Origin: Bremia lactucae
Lineage: Eukaryota; Oomycota; Peronosporomycetes; Peronosporales; Peronosporaceae
Reading direction: 5' to 3'
DNA: 64,000 nt
NCBI RefSeq assembly: GCF_004359215.1
Contig: NC_090622.1
Coordinates: forward strand, 1,669,159-1,733,158
Both the position numbers and the translations under genes were made by a program. This document shows, piece after piece, positions 1 through 9,239 of this stretch. The stretch's first letter is position 1, and each line of letters starts with the position of its first letter. The notes beneath the pieces are model-generated. The model ran no database searches. It saw nothing but the letters and a program-made list of their open reading frames with translations, and was not told the DNA's origin.

Positions 1-35
1 TGTGGTCCTTGGACGGACTACAAAGTGCTACCAGG
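1..35 (-). promoter_or_regulatory. Primer-binding site and leader of a gypsy element leaving the window
   Basis: Read on the minus strand, the LTR at 36-485 ends ...GTTACA and is followed by CC and then TGGTAGCACTTTGTAGTCC. The same sequence, with one difference, follows the LTR at 21794-22288. A TGG start directly after an LTR is the usual primer-binding site layout for LTR retrotransposons. The primer tRNA was not identified. The element body would lie left of the window. Confidence 0.65.
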
Positions 36-485
36 TGTAACGGGGCACTGCGACTTGTACTGTTTCAGTACAAGTCCACTTCACACTGCTTCAGATGTGA
101 GTGGTGCCTCTCGTTAGGTGACGTACACTGTACGTATAGAGGAAGACTTCTCTTAAGGCAAGTTAGCTTAAGAGTGTAAAATGAAAACTGTATTAATATA
201 GTTAAGTGTCTTGTTAATCTATCTTTGTAAATGTTGTCTTAACTATAAACTAATACTAAGCATGTAAATGAATTCTTATCTATCTTATCTCGTAACTCTC
301 TTTGATTACTTCTACAGCTGATTAGTCTGCGGAATAAATAGACATAATGGTCTATACCTATTTATGGATAAGAATTCAGGAAATTACTATTTAAAGTAAT
401 TTCCTCCAAATATTATCTACCTTTTGGATAATATTAATTAACAATCTTTTATTGTTAATTTCATGTAACGATACACCCCGTTACA
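36..485 (-). mobile_element. LTR, family a (5' LTR of a minus-strand gypsy element)
   Basis: A 450-bp segment bounded by the inverted termini TGTAACGGGG and CCCCGTTACA. It has the same family, length and ends as the segment at 34453-34895, in opposite orientation. On one side it adjoins a primer-binding site (1-35). On the other it adjoins the cut end of an integrase fragment. The simplest reading is the 5' LTR of a younger element inserted into an older pol gene. The matching target-site duplication would be outside the window. Confidence 0.8.
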
Positions 486-486
486 G

Positions 487-810
487 AAATGCCCAATGAA
501 CTTGGGTAGTAGCTTACTACTACTTACATTGGTGGCACCATGCTTTGGTAAAATCACCGTCGACAGAAGTACTAGATAATATATTTGAAATGAAAGAATA
601 TTTGCTCTTCCATGTTTGTCTTCGTTCCGTATGTATAGGTCCACGGCGTGCAATGGAATTGTGTTCGAAACGGACTACTGATTGTCGAGCCAGCCGATGT
701 TTCTCTGCTGACTCGTTTGTTTTGTATTTTTCAGGGCGCTTTGTGCGCACTGCCATGACGTTCTGTTCCTCTAATAATAAATTCAGCCTTAGCTTGACCT
801 CCAAAGACGA
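487..810 (-). pseudogene. Ty3/gypsy integrase C-terminal fragment
   Basis: The minus strand encodes, across frame changes, the end of a gypsy integrase. Recognisable pieces are RTKRPEKYK, then AVDLYIRNEDKHGRANI, then LVLLST and a terminal PKFIGHF. This is the usual order at the end of oomycete gypsy pol (DAVDRQKxNADKHGR, LVLLST, PKFIGPF). The reading stops abruptly at FIGHF, exactly where the LTR begins. A homologous fragment, also minus, lies near 16590-16830. This is a decayed relic, not a host gene. Confidence 0.75.
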
Positions 811-1298
811 ACTAAATACATGCTCAACATTTCCCTCGCTGCTCGTTTGCTGCTGTTTCTGTTACACTCTTTTTATAACTTGCCAATCAATTGCGGGCGC
901 TCTTGGCTTTTTTCACCTGTTGAAAACCGTACGTTTAACATCGCCAAACGAAAAACACGGTTTATGATGTACAGTCACTACTCTCATGGAGATAATTAGG
1001 GTGCGTGGATCTAGCAATGTCCGAAATTAGTGTAGCGGGTGATGTATTAAAGGCCAAAAGGGCGATCTAAAGACGATTCTAAAGGAATAACGGTTGATTA
1101 GTGGATGCCAGTTGGATGACCACCCATACACATTAAATATTTTATTGCCATTTCTCGTGCTGCCACATTCGTAATATCCTGCGTTGTTTCTTTAAAACGT
1201 CATGGCAAAACGGTCGCCGTAATCATGGACTCGTTTCTGCACTCTTTGCTATCTTTTGATTTGCTCCTCAGTAGGTTTTGGTATCGTTGAATCTTCAA
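811..1298. other. Intergenic, no gene recognised
   Basis: Unique-looking sequence between the integrase relic and the first secreted-protein gene. Its right part resembles the sequence upstream of the second paralogue (around 2380-2517), so it probably belongs to the duplicated upstream region. Confidence 0.5.
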
Positions 1299-1315
1299 CG
1301 TATAGACGAGACGCA
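1299..1315 (+). promoter_or_regulatory. 17-bp element shared upstream of both secreted-protein paralogues
   Basis: CGTATAGACGAGACGCA occurs here, 143 bp before the ATG at 1459, and again identically at 2518-2534, 137 bp before the ATG at 2672. Flanking bases are more diverged. It may be a regulatory site, the transcript start region, or simply a well-preserved patch of the duplication. Confidence 0.4.
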
Positions 1316-1458
1316 AAGTTCGACCGAACAACGCCATGATAATCAAAAAACTTAAGACTCGGAGGTTAAAAGGCAGTCTAGAAATTGCTTAAAAGTCGTC
1401 AAGTATACTCCAAGTTCTTCCCTTCCTTTAACTTTCCTGCATCGCAAGTATTCGAATC

Positions 1459-1938
1459 ATGCGCTTTGCCTTCGTTTGGCTCGTCGTAATGATCGTGGCC
1501 AGTGTCGCTGGTAGCGATACCACGAATTCTACTCGCAAGGCCTTGGCTACAAAGGAGACCGTGACAAGTGTCGTGGTGACACCCAGCGTGCCTCAACGCC
1601 GGCGTCTGGGATGGAGTTCAAAAATATCGGAATGGTCGACTAAACTCGGCCAAAATTCATTTATTCAAAAGCTCAAAGCCTTTTTTCAGAAACATTGGTT
1701 TTTCAAGCCCGCAAAGATAGTAAAGCCACAGCCAGTTGATAATCCTTATTTTCCACGTCCATTTATTCCTTCTGGTGCACAGTCCACTGCAACAGTTGGA
1801 AAGAAATTTCCTGTTCCAGAGCCAGGGATTTCGACTGGAACGAAGCTTCTTTCTGGTGTAAAGAAGAACGAGGGTGAACGTCTTCCTGGTAGATTGGAAA
1901 CGATTTTTGAGGATTCAGTCCTACGCCAGAGACAGTAA
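1459..1938 (+). CDS. Secreted RxLR-like effector candidate, paralogue 1 (159 aa)
   Basis: The ATG opens a classic signal peptide, with a hydrophobic core at residues 3-18 and likely cleavage near VAGS-DTT. A polar segment (TRKALAT, 25-31) follows, then QRRRL at residues 46-50. The last is a degenerate form of the RxLR host-targeting motif rather than a canonical one. The C-terminal part (about 51-159) is basic and rich in K, F and P, with no domain I recognise. The gene is intronless. A tandem paralogue starts 1213 bp downstream: the two share the first ~50 residues and then diverge in sequence and length, a pattern typical of oomycete effectors with conserved leaders and fast-changing effector regions. 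No dEER motif is visible. Secretion is well supported; an effector role is inferred. Confidence 0.7.
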   Translation: MRFAFVWLVVMIVASVAGSDTTNSTRKALATKETVTSVVVTPSVPQRRRLGWSSKISEWSTKLGQNSFIQKLKAFFQKHWFFKPAKIVKPQPVDNPYFPRPFIPSGAQSTATVGKKFPVPEPGISTGTKLLSGVKKNEGERLPGRLETIFEDSVLRQRQ

Positions 1939-2517
1939 AGGTTACAAAATTCGCACGTGGATCAAGGAATTGATTCTAATCGTTTCTATTCAACTCGCGA
2001 CGGTCGTGGTCGAGCACATCATGTCTATCGTGTGAACGTGATATTCTAACGTAGTTGCTCTAATATACAGTTATATATTTGCTTTGGCTAAATGTTTTAT
2101 CCGTGTGTAAAGTACGTGTTGGCATCCGAGATTGTCATTCTGCAACCGAAAAAGGCCTAATAAAACGTTGATCTTTAAATTGTATTGGCGTGTGGTCGCT
2201 CTTTGTGCGAACCGCCTATTTTCGCTCGCATTTGTAACAAATTCAAGTTCATCTCTACGTAGCGTGGATTGAAGCAATTAATTCTTGTTTCGTACCCATA
2301 CAGACACGTACGTACTGTCGGGTTCACTCGAAACACTGGTATGGATGCTCACGTATCATGGAGAATTCACCAATTCTGGGGCGTCCACACTGGCAGTCAC
2401 TTCGCCACGTTATTTCTTTAAAGTGTCACACCGTAATGATGGTCATAGGACTCGTTTCTACCCTTGCTCCATGACGTTTTGCTTGCTCTTCAAGAGGGTG
2501 GTAACGTCCATGCACTT
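1939..2517. other. Intergenic between tandem secreted-protein genes
   Basis: Holds the 3' region of paralogue 1 and the upstream region of paralogue 2. A patch near 2009-2038 (GTCGAGCACATCATG) resembles the region just after paralogue 2 (3030-3058). The segment before 2518 resembles 1200-1298. The duplication unit is about 1.21 kb. Confidence 0.5.
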
Positions 2518-2534
2518 CGTATAGACGAGACGCA
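2518..2534 (+). promoter_or_regulatory. Second copy of the 17-bp shared upstream element
   Basis: Identical to 1299-1315 and at nearly the same distance from the start codon of its gene. See that entry. Confidence 0.4.
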
Positions 2535-2671
2535 CGTTACGACACGACAACGCACCATAAATTAAAAAAAAGAAAAACCTAACTATTCATTCATAAATAA
2601 AGTTTTTGCGCTACAGTCGGCAAATTCCCTCTACCTCCAAGTCTCCTGTACCGCCCACGCGTACTTGAACC

Positions 2672-2995
2672 ATGCGCTTTGCTTTTAGTTGCCTCGTCGT
2701 ATTGATCGCAGCCAGTGTCGTTGCCAGCAAAACGACGGATTTCACTCGCAAGGCCTTGGCCACGGACGAGGCCTCGACAATTCTCGTACCGAAGTTCAGT
2801 GCTCAACGACGTCGACTTAAGGGGAGTCTGTACAAAGTTATCGTCGGGGTGGGAAGTAAAGTCCTTACGAATCCCAAAGTACAGAAATTCATTGATTTAT
2901 ATCGTCGTTTGAAGAAGCCGAAACGCGCGACGACAGCAACTTTCATGCCAAATGCAAAGCCCGCGGCAACAGCCACATTCAAGCCAGTGTTTTAA
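2672..2995 (+). CDS. Secreted RxLR-like effector candidate, paralogue 2 (107 aa)
   Basis: Residues 1-19 form a signal peptide nearly identical to that of the 1459 gene (MRFAF..LVV.IA.SV). TRKALAT at 25-31 and QRRRL at 45-49 follow, the same degenerate RxLR position. The mature C-terminus (about 50-107) is strongly basic and ends in an imperfect repeat (ATATFMPNAKP / ATATFKPVF-like). It differs from paralogue 1 after the RRRL motif and is about 50 residues shorter. Intronless. The pair lies directly next to transposon remnants at the left edge. The effector role is inferred from secretion, motif position and duplication. Confidence 0.68.
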   Translation: MRFAFSCLVVLIAASVVASKTTDFTRKALATDEASTILVPKFSAQRRRLKGSLYKVIVGVGSKVLTNPKVQKFIDLYRRLKKPKRATTATFMPNAKPAATATFKPVF

Positions 2996-3587
2996 GGTCC
3001 GACAAATAATTGACCAAGACTGCTTCACGTCGTGCTCGATGTGAAAAAACTCATGTTAGCGCACCTTTTTTTAATACATCTCGTTTGACCGCAAAACGAG
3101 GCGTCGCAATGCAAACGTTTTATTGAATGTCTTTTCCTAAATTCTCCTTTTAATTGTGCTCTCTTTGTCAAAAAGAAGGCTTAATTTGGTTTTCTAAAAA
3201 TCAAGTGTGTGGTAACTGACTCAAACAAGTAAGACGGGATGTGAATCGCTTTAGTCGAGTTCATCGCATGGTACGTCCGCTTGAAGGTAACTTCATTGTA
3301 AAACTTGGCAGATGCGCGTTAAAAAGCATGCATGACAAATTGGCATTCATAGATAAAATAGCAGCGATTATTTGCCACCTATGCCAAGATTGGTGGCGAT
3401 TTCTACGTGCTTTTCATCCATGATGTGTTTGCGCATCTTGTAAATTTAATTCCTTTCTAAATAATCACGGAGCAACTATTTTATTCGTCCGGAAACACAA
3501 AAGTGAAAGTTCGTTTCTGCAAAATAGTAACAACAAAATCACAGAACCTGAAAACCATTGTATAGACTTTCTCTCCCTAAGACACTT
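2996..3587. other. Intergenic, nothing recognised
   Basis: About 590 bp between the second effector-like gene and the convergent repeat-protein gene. Short ORFs on the plus strand (for example 3241-3423) have no recognisable features. Confidence 0.5.
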
Positions 3588-4370
3588 TTAGTCTTTCAAA
3601 ATGTCCCTCGGCTGCGGTGATGGCAGCGCAAGTGACGCACAAAGCGCCCGAATTTGCAATCCCAGCCCCGCTTGTTGCTGAAGGAGCTGCTGATTCCGTT
3701 GCTCCAATTCTGCGGGTCGCACAATCCTTCTCGACACCACCGTGTCTTGATCACTCGTGCTCGTTGTCGTTCTTTCCAATGCATGTTTGCTATCGGTTGC
3801 CACAAGTTTCTGTTGTTTCTGGACTTCGTACCGTCGACGACAGCGCTCGCGTTCACGATGACGCTGTTCTTCCGTGGCATTCAAGCGTCGAATACGACTC
3901 CGTTGCGCCTCCCGTTGCCGCTGTTGCTCGGTTGCGTGCTGTCGTCGTTCCCGCGAGCGCTGCATCTCTCGCTCTCGAGCTTCCGGAGTTGCTTGAGCTC
4001 GGCGCAAACGACTGCGCGTGCGGTCGTCAACTCGTTGCCGCTTGCGCGCCCGTCTCTCGACATCGGCCTGTCGCTGCACCGGAGTCAGCTGTTCTCGTCG
4101 ACGTTTACTACGCTCGGCTTCGGCCTTTTTAGCCGCTGGGGTGGCTTGGAGGCGACGGCAACGACTTCGTTCGGCTTCGGACGATTGCCGTGAAGGCAAC
4201 GAACAATGGGTGATTCTACAAACAGCTGATTTTGAAGAAGGGAAAGATTGAACTTCAAGATTGCCGGGAAAGCCACTTTGCTTGCTATGATTGGCGGCGT
4301 AATCGACCGCCGGAAGCATCTGGAGAAACGCCGTATATGCCGTTTCGTGGAATTGTCGCAAGTGCAACAA
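3588..4370 (-). CDS. Basic protein with six 19-residue STPR-like repeats and a coiled-coil tail
   Basis: From about residue 75 the protein carries tandem 19-residue units of the form ATPEAR.RE.QRSR.RRQH. Five are full (for example ATPAAKK.., LTPVQRQ.., ATPEARE.., ATEQQRQ.., ATEEQRH..) and one is short, between units 2 and 3. This resembles STPR-type DNA-binding repeats (short TPE-E-R units, normally 23 residues); the relation is an inference. The C-terminal ~35 residues (AELEQRNQQLLQQQ..LGLQIRAL) look like a leucine-zipper-type coiled coil. A nuclear DNA- or RNA-binding role is plausible. The codon at 4370 is TTG, not ATG, and the frame stays open upstream to a stop near 4478. The true 5' end is therefore either an internal ATG (residue 18) or a further upstream exon. 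Confidence 0.6.
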   Translation of the reverse strand: MLHLRQFHETAYTAFLQMLPAVDYAANHSKQSGFPGNLEVQSFPSSKSAVCRITHCSLPSRQSSEAERSRCRRLQATPAAKKAEAERSKRRREQLTPVQRQADVERRARKRQRVDDRTRSRLRRAQATPEAREREMQRSRERRQHATEQQRQREAQRSRIRRLNATEEQRHRERERCRRRYEVQKQQKLVATDSKHALERTTTSTSDQDTVVSRRIVRPAELEQRNQQLLQQQAGLGLQIRALCASLALPSPQPRDILKD

Positions 4371-5122
4371 CGCTTGTCGACGACCGAGTTCGTTTGGCTC
4401 GAACGCGTAGAGAACTTCACTTCCTTTTCGAGCATATTTGCACCTGCACCAGTTGGTTATGGTGTAAAAACCTCAAACGAGTGCAACATGCAGTGATAGA
4501 ACGTACAATCGACACGACCAACACTCGCGTTCGGCAATTTCCCCCCATTTGTTATCTTGCATGGATATCTATACGCCTTAAAATAAAATCCCATTTAAGA
4601 GTCGTGGTTTTAAAAAACAAAAAGACCAAAAATACTTGCCATTCGCTTTTCCGTGGATTTAAGCTGACTAAACCATGTCATGGCATCTTTCTTTCGACGT
4701 GGCCCAAAGCGCACGCGCTGGTTTTCCTCCTCTGAGCAGCCATTGACTCGATAGAGCACACTTTTAAGATGACACGTCTTGAAATGCGTCACGAAATATC
4801 TGTTGCGAAAGTGTGCATTACGTTTCCATTTATAAGCCCTACATTCAAAACGACGCGGTTGTTGCCACTACGTACCGCGGGTGCCGCAGGAAATCAAAAA
4901 AAAAGTTTTCATTACATTCCTCGCACCGAATGAGGTTGGCACGGATGTGGTCAAAGTGCTCATCGATGCGTGGCTCTGCGCTGTGGCCCGCACGAAGTGG
5001 CTCCATCTTTTTTTTTTCTAGACAATTTAATTGAAAACACACCAACGTGTCACTCGATGCAAAAGTCAGTAGGACACTAAAGCGAGGGCATTGCAACACC
5101 CAATAGTGTTTTAGAGCCAACA
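4371..5122. other. Intergenic or 5' exon region, no complete gene recognised
   Basis: Probably includes the 5' end of the repeat-protein gene on the minus strand and the promoter of the SR-protein gene on the plus strand. The open frame upstream of 4370 reads plausibly as protein (NWCRCKYARKGSEVLYAF) but has no ATG before its stop, so a splice site is likely near 4440-4480. Confidence 0.4.
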
Positions 5123-5957
5123 ATGGCGCGCGTGTATGTAGGAAACCTGCCCGAGAACGTGCGCGAGCGAGACCTCACGGACCGGTTTGAGCGTTTTGGG
5201 GCTCTCGTGAGCATCAACATCAAGTTTCCAGTGCGTCCTCCGCCATTTGCGTTTCTGGTACGACCGTGCGTAGCTCAAAGTCGTGTGTGGCAATTCATGC
5301 AAATTGTTTCGTTTAAGTAGACATATGAACATGAAAAAGATGCAAGTGATGCAGTGCGTTCCATGAATAAGTACGCGTGTCATCTGTTTTTTTGCCCATC
5401 TAGTTGCAAGCAACCTAATGTGCCAATGGGAAAAAAGTTCGACATTTGCAGGCAGTCGAATCCGTGTGGAAATATCCCGTGGCACCACGGAACCTCGGTA
5501 TACATTTGCCACTGACATTCATTCTACTTGTTGCAACTATTCTAAATTTGCACTCTATGGCAGTCCTCGGGGCACACAGTACCGTGTAAAAATCACGGGC
5601 CTCCCCGACGCCATGAGCTGGCAAGATCTCAAAGATTTCCTTCGCAAAGGAGGCGATGTGGTCCACAGTGACGTGGACCACCGAGGAAGTGGCACGGCTT
5701 CATTTGCCACCCCTGATGAAATGCGACGTGCCATCCGCAAATTGGACGGTGCTGACGTTAATGGCGAGCGCGTTCGGATTCGGCAAGCAGACGTGGGAAG
5801 ACATTCCCGCTCGCCGTCGCACTCGAAATCAAGGTCGCCGCCTCGCCGTTCGAGTCGCCACCCTTCGCGGTCCCGCTCGCGTTCGCTTTCGCGGTCTCCA
5901 CGTCGCTATAGTAGCCGCCCACGTCGCCGTGATCACTTGCGGTCTCGTTCCCGTTAA
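5123..5957 (+). CDS. SR splicing factor, SRSF1/SF2-like, four exons (206 aa)
   Basis: Proposed exons are 5123-5257, 5321-5370, 5456-5497 and 5564-5957. All three introns (63, 85 and 66 bp) are GT-AG, and the joined length (621 bp) is an exact multiple of three. RRM1 is residues 1-75: RNP2 VYVGNL at 4-9, then PPPFAFL at the exon 1 end and TYEHEKDASDAVRSMN in exon 2. RRM2 follows (YRVKITGLP) with SWQDLKDF, the signature that defines SRSF1-type second RRMs. The tail from about residue 153 is an RS domain (SRSPSHSKSRSPPRR.. to the end). Expected role: constitutive and alternative pre-mRNA splicing in the nucleus. The exon 2/3 junction leaves a short RRM1 loop and is the least certain splice. The gene converges on VPS26, with only 175 bp between the stops. 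Confidence 0.88.
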
Positions 5958-6132
5958 ACCATTTTCGGCAACAGTTGCCACTGGCTTGTGAAAAACGATC
6001 AATGTGAAAACATTTTGCCATTGTTGCCATCATGCCACTTTGTTGACCGAGTCAAGAACAAGTTTTTTTTTTTTTGGTTTGTTTGTATTCTTAGAAATTA
6101 ACTGAAACGCACCGAGGCAAAAAGTGAAGAAT

Positions 6133-7172
6133 TTATCCACTACTTTTGCGCCAGAGGATAATTTCTTGTTGCTTGAAATACCGTCTGTCTTCTTCATCGA
6201 CTAATACGAGATTTAAGAAATATCGAACGGAAAAACGATTTTCAACGTTGCGGTACGTTAACGTCAGCGCGTACGGGGCGAGATAGAGGCGCACGGGCAC
6301 ACTCTCTCCTTTGACAGGAGCGCCGTCCAGGAGCTCGAATTTAGTCACAGTCTCGCTAGCACTGTGTCGCTGTGTCCCCGATCCGACGCTCTCTCGTCGT
6401 ACGATTGCCAATTCCATGTGTTTAATTCGAATTCGAACTAAACTGAAAAAAACTTTGCCGAGAACTACGTCTGTCAAATGGTACCTTTACAAACGAATGA
6501 GATGCAACAACAAGGTACCAAAAAAAATTGGGCAACTTTGCCACGTACTTTGATTTGTCGTATTCAAATTCAAGGTGCAAACAGTCTTCAATACCCACTT
6601 CCATCTTAATGGATCGATCCACTGGCGGAGGAGGATCCACACGTTGCACCCAAAGTTCTTGCTCGTGCACTATTTTACGGGCATACTTTCCTCTTGCCAA
6701 AGTTGCACGTAATATATATTTCAGCTCGACACTTTTGCCATGATAACTTTCATATGGTTTTGCCACGTTGGCAAATTCAAATTGGAAGGTTTGTTCGCCT
6801 TCGATGATTTCCCCACTCAATTGCAAATCTCTTGCCGACGTACTAAACTCGTACTTAGCGCTACGATCCAGTGGCACTTCAATAATGCCAAGTAATTCTA
6901 GCTTTAAGCCTGTGTGCTCCAAATGTTTGCCAGCACTTACTTTGACGGTCAAAATTCCGCAAATCTTTTCGTCGTCGCGAAAAAGTGGCAACTCGGTGGA
7001 TTTACCACTTTTTGTCTCGTCGAGACGCGGAAGTTTGAATTTCACACGCTCCTCGTCACCTTTCAAGACGAAATTGAGCTCGGCAGATGGCACACCAAAT
7101 CCTAATAGGTCCTATTTCATGCGACACAGATCAATACGGACAGTAGAACCACGAGAGGGGCAAACTTGCCAT
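6133..7172 (-). CDS. VPS26: Retromer subunit VPS26, three exons on the minus strand
   Basis: The protein matches the VPS26 arrestin fold along its length: KPYESYHGKSVELKYIL, then SIKMEVGIEDCLHLEFEYDKSK, YHLTDVVLGKVFF, IKHMELAIV, DGAPVKGESVPVRLYLAPY, and a C-terminal FSVRYFLNLVLVDEEDRR followed by YFKQQEIILWRK. An intron at 6548-6485 (donor GTACGT) joins DKSK to YHLTDVV in exact register with known VPS26. No in-frame ATG lies upstream of 7093, where the codon is GTG, and a TAG lies just beyond. A tiny first exon at 7172-7166 (ATGGCAA) joined at 7101 gives MARFGVPSAELNF and a total of 912 bp, or 303 aa. That first exon is a proposal. Expected role: cargo retrieval from endosomes to the Golgi with VPS35 and VPS29. 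The family's variable C-terminal extension is absent. Confidence 0.9.
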
Positions 7173-7502
7173 GATACGGTGAGAAGAAGGGCTCAAAATA
7201 ATGCAATTTGAAAGGTTTTCGATGCCATTATCATTATTGTTGCCATTTTTTGATGGAAAATAACAATTGTTCTGACTTGCAAATGTACTATATATAACAA
7301 GTTAGAGATCTAAATTAATAAAATGGCCTTTTCTAAACAATTGTTGGTGCAATTGCATAATCGGATATCCATGCAAAACCATAATATGTTAAAGCTTCAG
7401 CCGCAAAAAACGAGACTCTCTAATAAATATGAAGGTGCACTGTGTAACGAGGCACCTAGCGCTAGTGCTGCCACAGTACTAGCAAATTCACACGGATGAT
7501 AG
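7173..7502. other. Intergenic, border of host island and transposon block
   Basis: Upstream of VPS26; presumably holds its promoter. Nothing else recognised. Confidence 0.5.
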
Positions 7503-8009
7503 TGAGGTAAAGGTGGTGTTCCAGGATTATTTCCTATAAGAGGAACAATATATATTATTTCCTGTAAGAGGTACTAATTAAAGAAGTACAAAATTTTTAT
7601 TTAATTAATTTTGACTTAAATAGTCCAAATATTATCAAACTTGGTAATGTTAATGCAATAAGACATTAGCTCTATTGATTGGTTGATTTAAGTCTAAATC
7701 AACTCCGCCAATCGTTATAAGACACGCTTGTGCGGTGCGCAAGGAGGCGCCATACTTAGTTAGTTATTCACCAATAAACTCAGTAGTAGAGTGAAGATCG
7801 TTACGTAGGATATAAAATATAAAAATACAGTTTTCCTTTTCTCTATTCTAAAGCCTTAGTCTAGACCTTTGCAGCTAAAGACCCTTAGCTCCATAAGAAA
7901 CCTTCCTCTGTAGCTTTGTGTACGTGAAATTCGAGGCAACTCATCTTCACTGTAATTAGTGTACGGTTAACAAGTACTGATCAGTACTAGTGAAAGGTGC
8001 CCGAGTTAT
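7503..8009 (+). mobile_element. LTR, family b, plus orientation
   Basis: About 500 bp that matches the reverse complement of the LTR at 21794-22288 over many patches, such as ATTATTTCCTATAAGAGGAA, TTAATTTTGACTTAAATAG and TGCGGTGCGCAAGGAGGCGC. Its right end reads GCCCGAGTTA where the family ends GCCGCGTTACA, and it passes directly into reverse transcriptase sequence with no primer-binding site. Confidence 0.75.
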
Positions 8010-8680
8010 TTTGATGACGTCTTCGGTCAAAGCAGAGCCATAAAAGGAAAGTCGAACATTAAAGTACTCGCACCCCCACGTCCGAAAGGTTGTTACAATT
8101 ATGCGTAAGCACAAGTTGTATGCAAATCCCAAGAAGTGTATATATGCTGCAAGCGAGAAACCACTTCTTGGGTGCACCGTGGGTAAAACACAGTGAACGC
8201 CCGGATCCGTAAAAGATCAAATCGATAACTGATTGCCATGTGCCAGTCGATGTCAAGAGACATCGAAAGCTCCTCGGCTTAGCTGCGTACCTGCACAAGC
8301 ACTCATGCAAATATGCCGAAATGACAGTACATCCTTCTTCTTTGTTGAAGAACAATGTAAGTGGTAATGGAACGCTGATTGTCAGCGTTGCTTTGAGGTA
8401 TCAAGCAAAGCTTGATGCAATCGCCAATTCTAGCGATTGCGGACCAAGACAGACCATTTCATGTGGTTTGTGACGCCAGCGATTTGCATTCGGCTGTGCG
8501 TTAATGCAATATGACACAGACGGCACAGAGCGCGTCTTCTGTTATCTTTTTGTCAGCTTCATCCAGCTAAACGGACTATCCAGTGCATAAAAAGGAACTC
8601 CTTGCCATGTCATATGCACTGGCTAAGTTAAGGGTCATCTCTTCGGAGATAAACCGTTAGTTGTGCATACGGGAGCGGTG
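8010..8680 (+). pseudogene. Gypsy reverse transcriptase / RNase H fragment
   Basis: Starts at FDDVF (the YFDDVF catalytic motif less its first residue) and continues with KHKLYANPKKCIYAA, HRKLLGLAAYLHKHSCKYAE and an RNase H-like stretch near 8455-8600. Homologous minus-strand sequence is at 17760-18400. There are many frameshifts. It is fused directly to the LTR on its left. Confidence 0.75.
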
Positions 8681-8751
8681 TAGCCGTCTTCTCTCACGTG
8701 CAGTGATGTAGTTAGCGGGCGATTAAGCGACCTTACGCAACGAGCTTTACG

Positions 8752-9105
8752 ACAGGTGTCGTCACGGAAGCGGTTACCCGGCTTAACGTGTACACTTGTT
8801 ATCTAGGAAGTATTTAAGACTGATTAAATTTAATAGAATTCAATATAAAACCTTTTTAACCAATAATTAAATGCCACCTCTGTAGGTGTGCACCCTTACA
8901 TTGTGAGCGTACTAATCTGAATAACCTCGGATTACGTATGACCCTAGCCGTCATCCCTTTCAATGTGAATACACCTATGTGCACAACATATATCACTTTA
9001 TGCATCACAGCCAAGTGGAGGTCTAAGTACTTTACATGAAGTAATCAACCATCCCGTTAAGTACTTGATGGGTTTGTGTAACATAGGGCAACTTTAGCCC
9101 GTTAC
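8752..9105 (-). mobile_element. LTR, family c, minus orientation
   Basis: On the minus strand it begins TGTAACGGGCTAAAGTTGCCC and matches the plus-strand segment at 57365-57735 over its length, including the ends near AACAAGTG.ACACGT.AAGCCG. The left edge is approximate. No second LTR of this element is nearby. Confidence 0.65.
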
Positions 9106-9239
9106 AAATACCATTTAACTTTTTCCGATACGAACTCAACCTCAGAACTGACTTTTAGTTGCTAAGAATTCTTAGCAACTCTAAAATAAATTCTTCTGCA
9201 CGTCTTGTGTACGTGAAGTACTCGGAGTGTAACGATGCG

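Noticed and set aside
545..967. 140-codon plus-strand ORF
   Set aside because: Mostly the antisense shadow of the integrase relic on the minus strand; no protein features of its own.
3617..4193. Long plus-strand ORFs opposite the repeat protein
   Set aside because: They mirror the arginine-rich repeats of the minus-strand gene; composition-driven shadows.
6422..7093. VPS26 starting at 7093
   Set aside because: The codon there is GTG. A stop lies just upstream and a splice acceptor suggests a small upstream exon, so the apparent start is not the real one.
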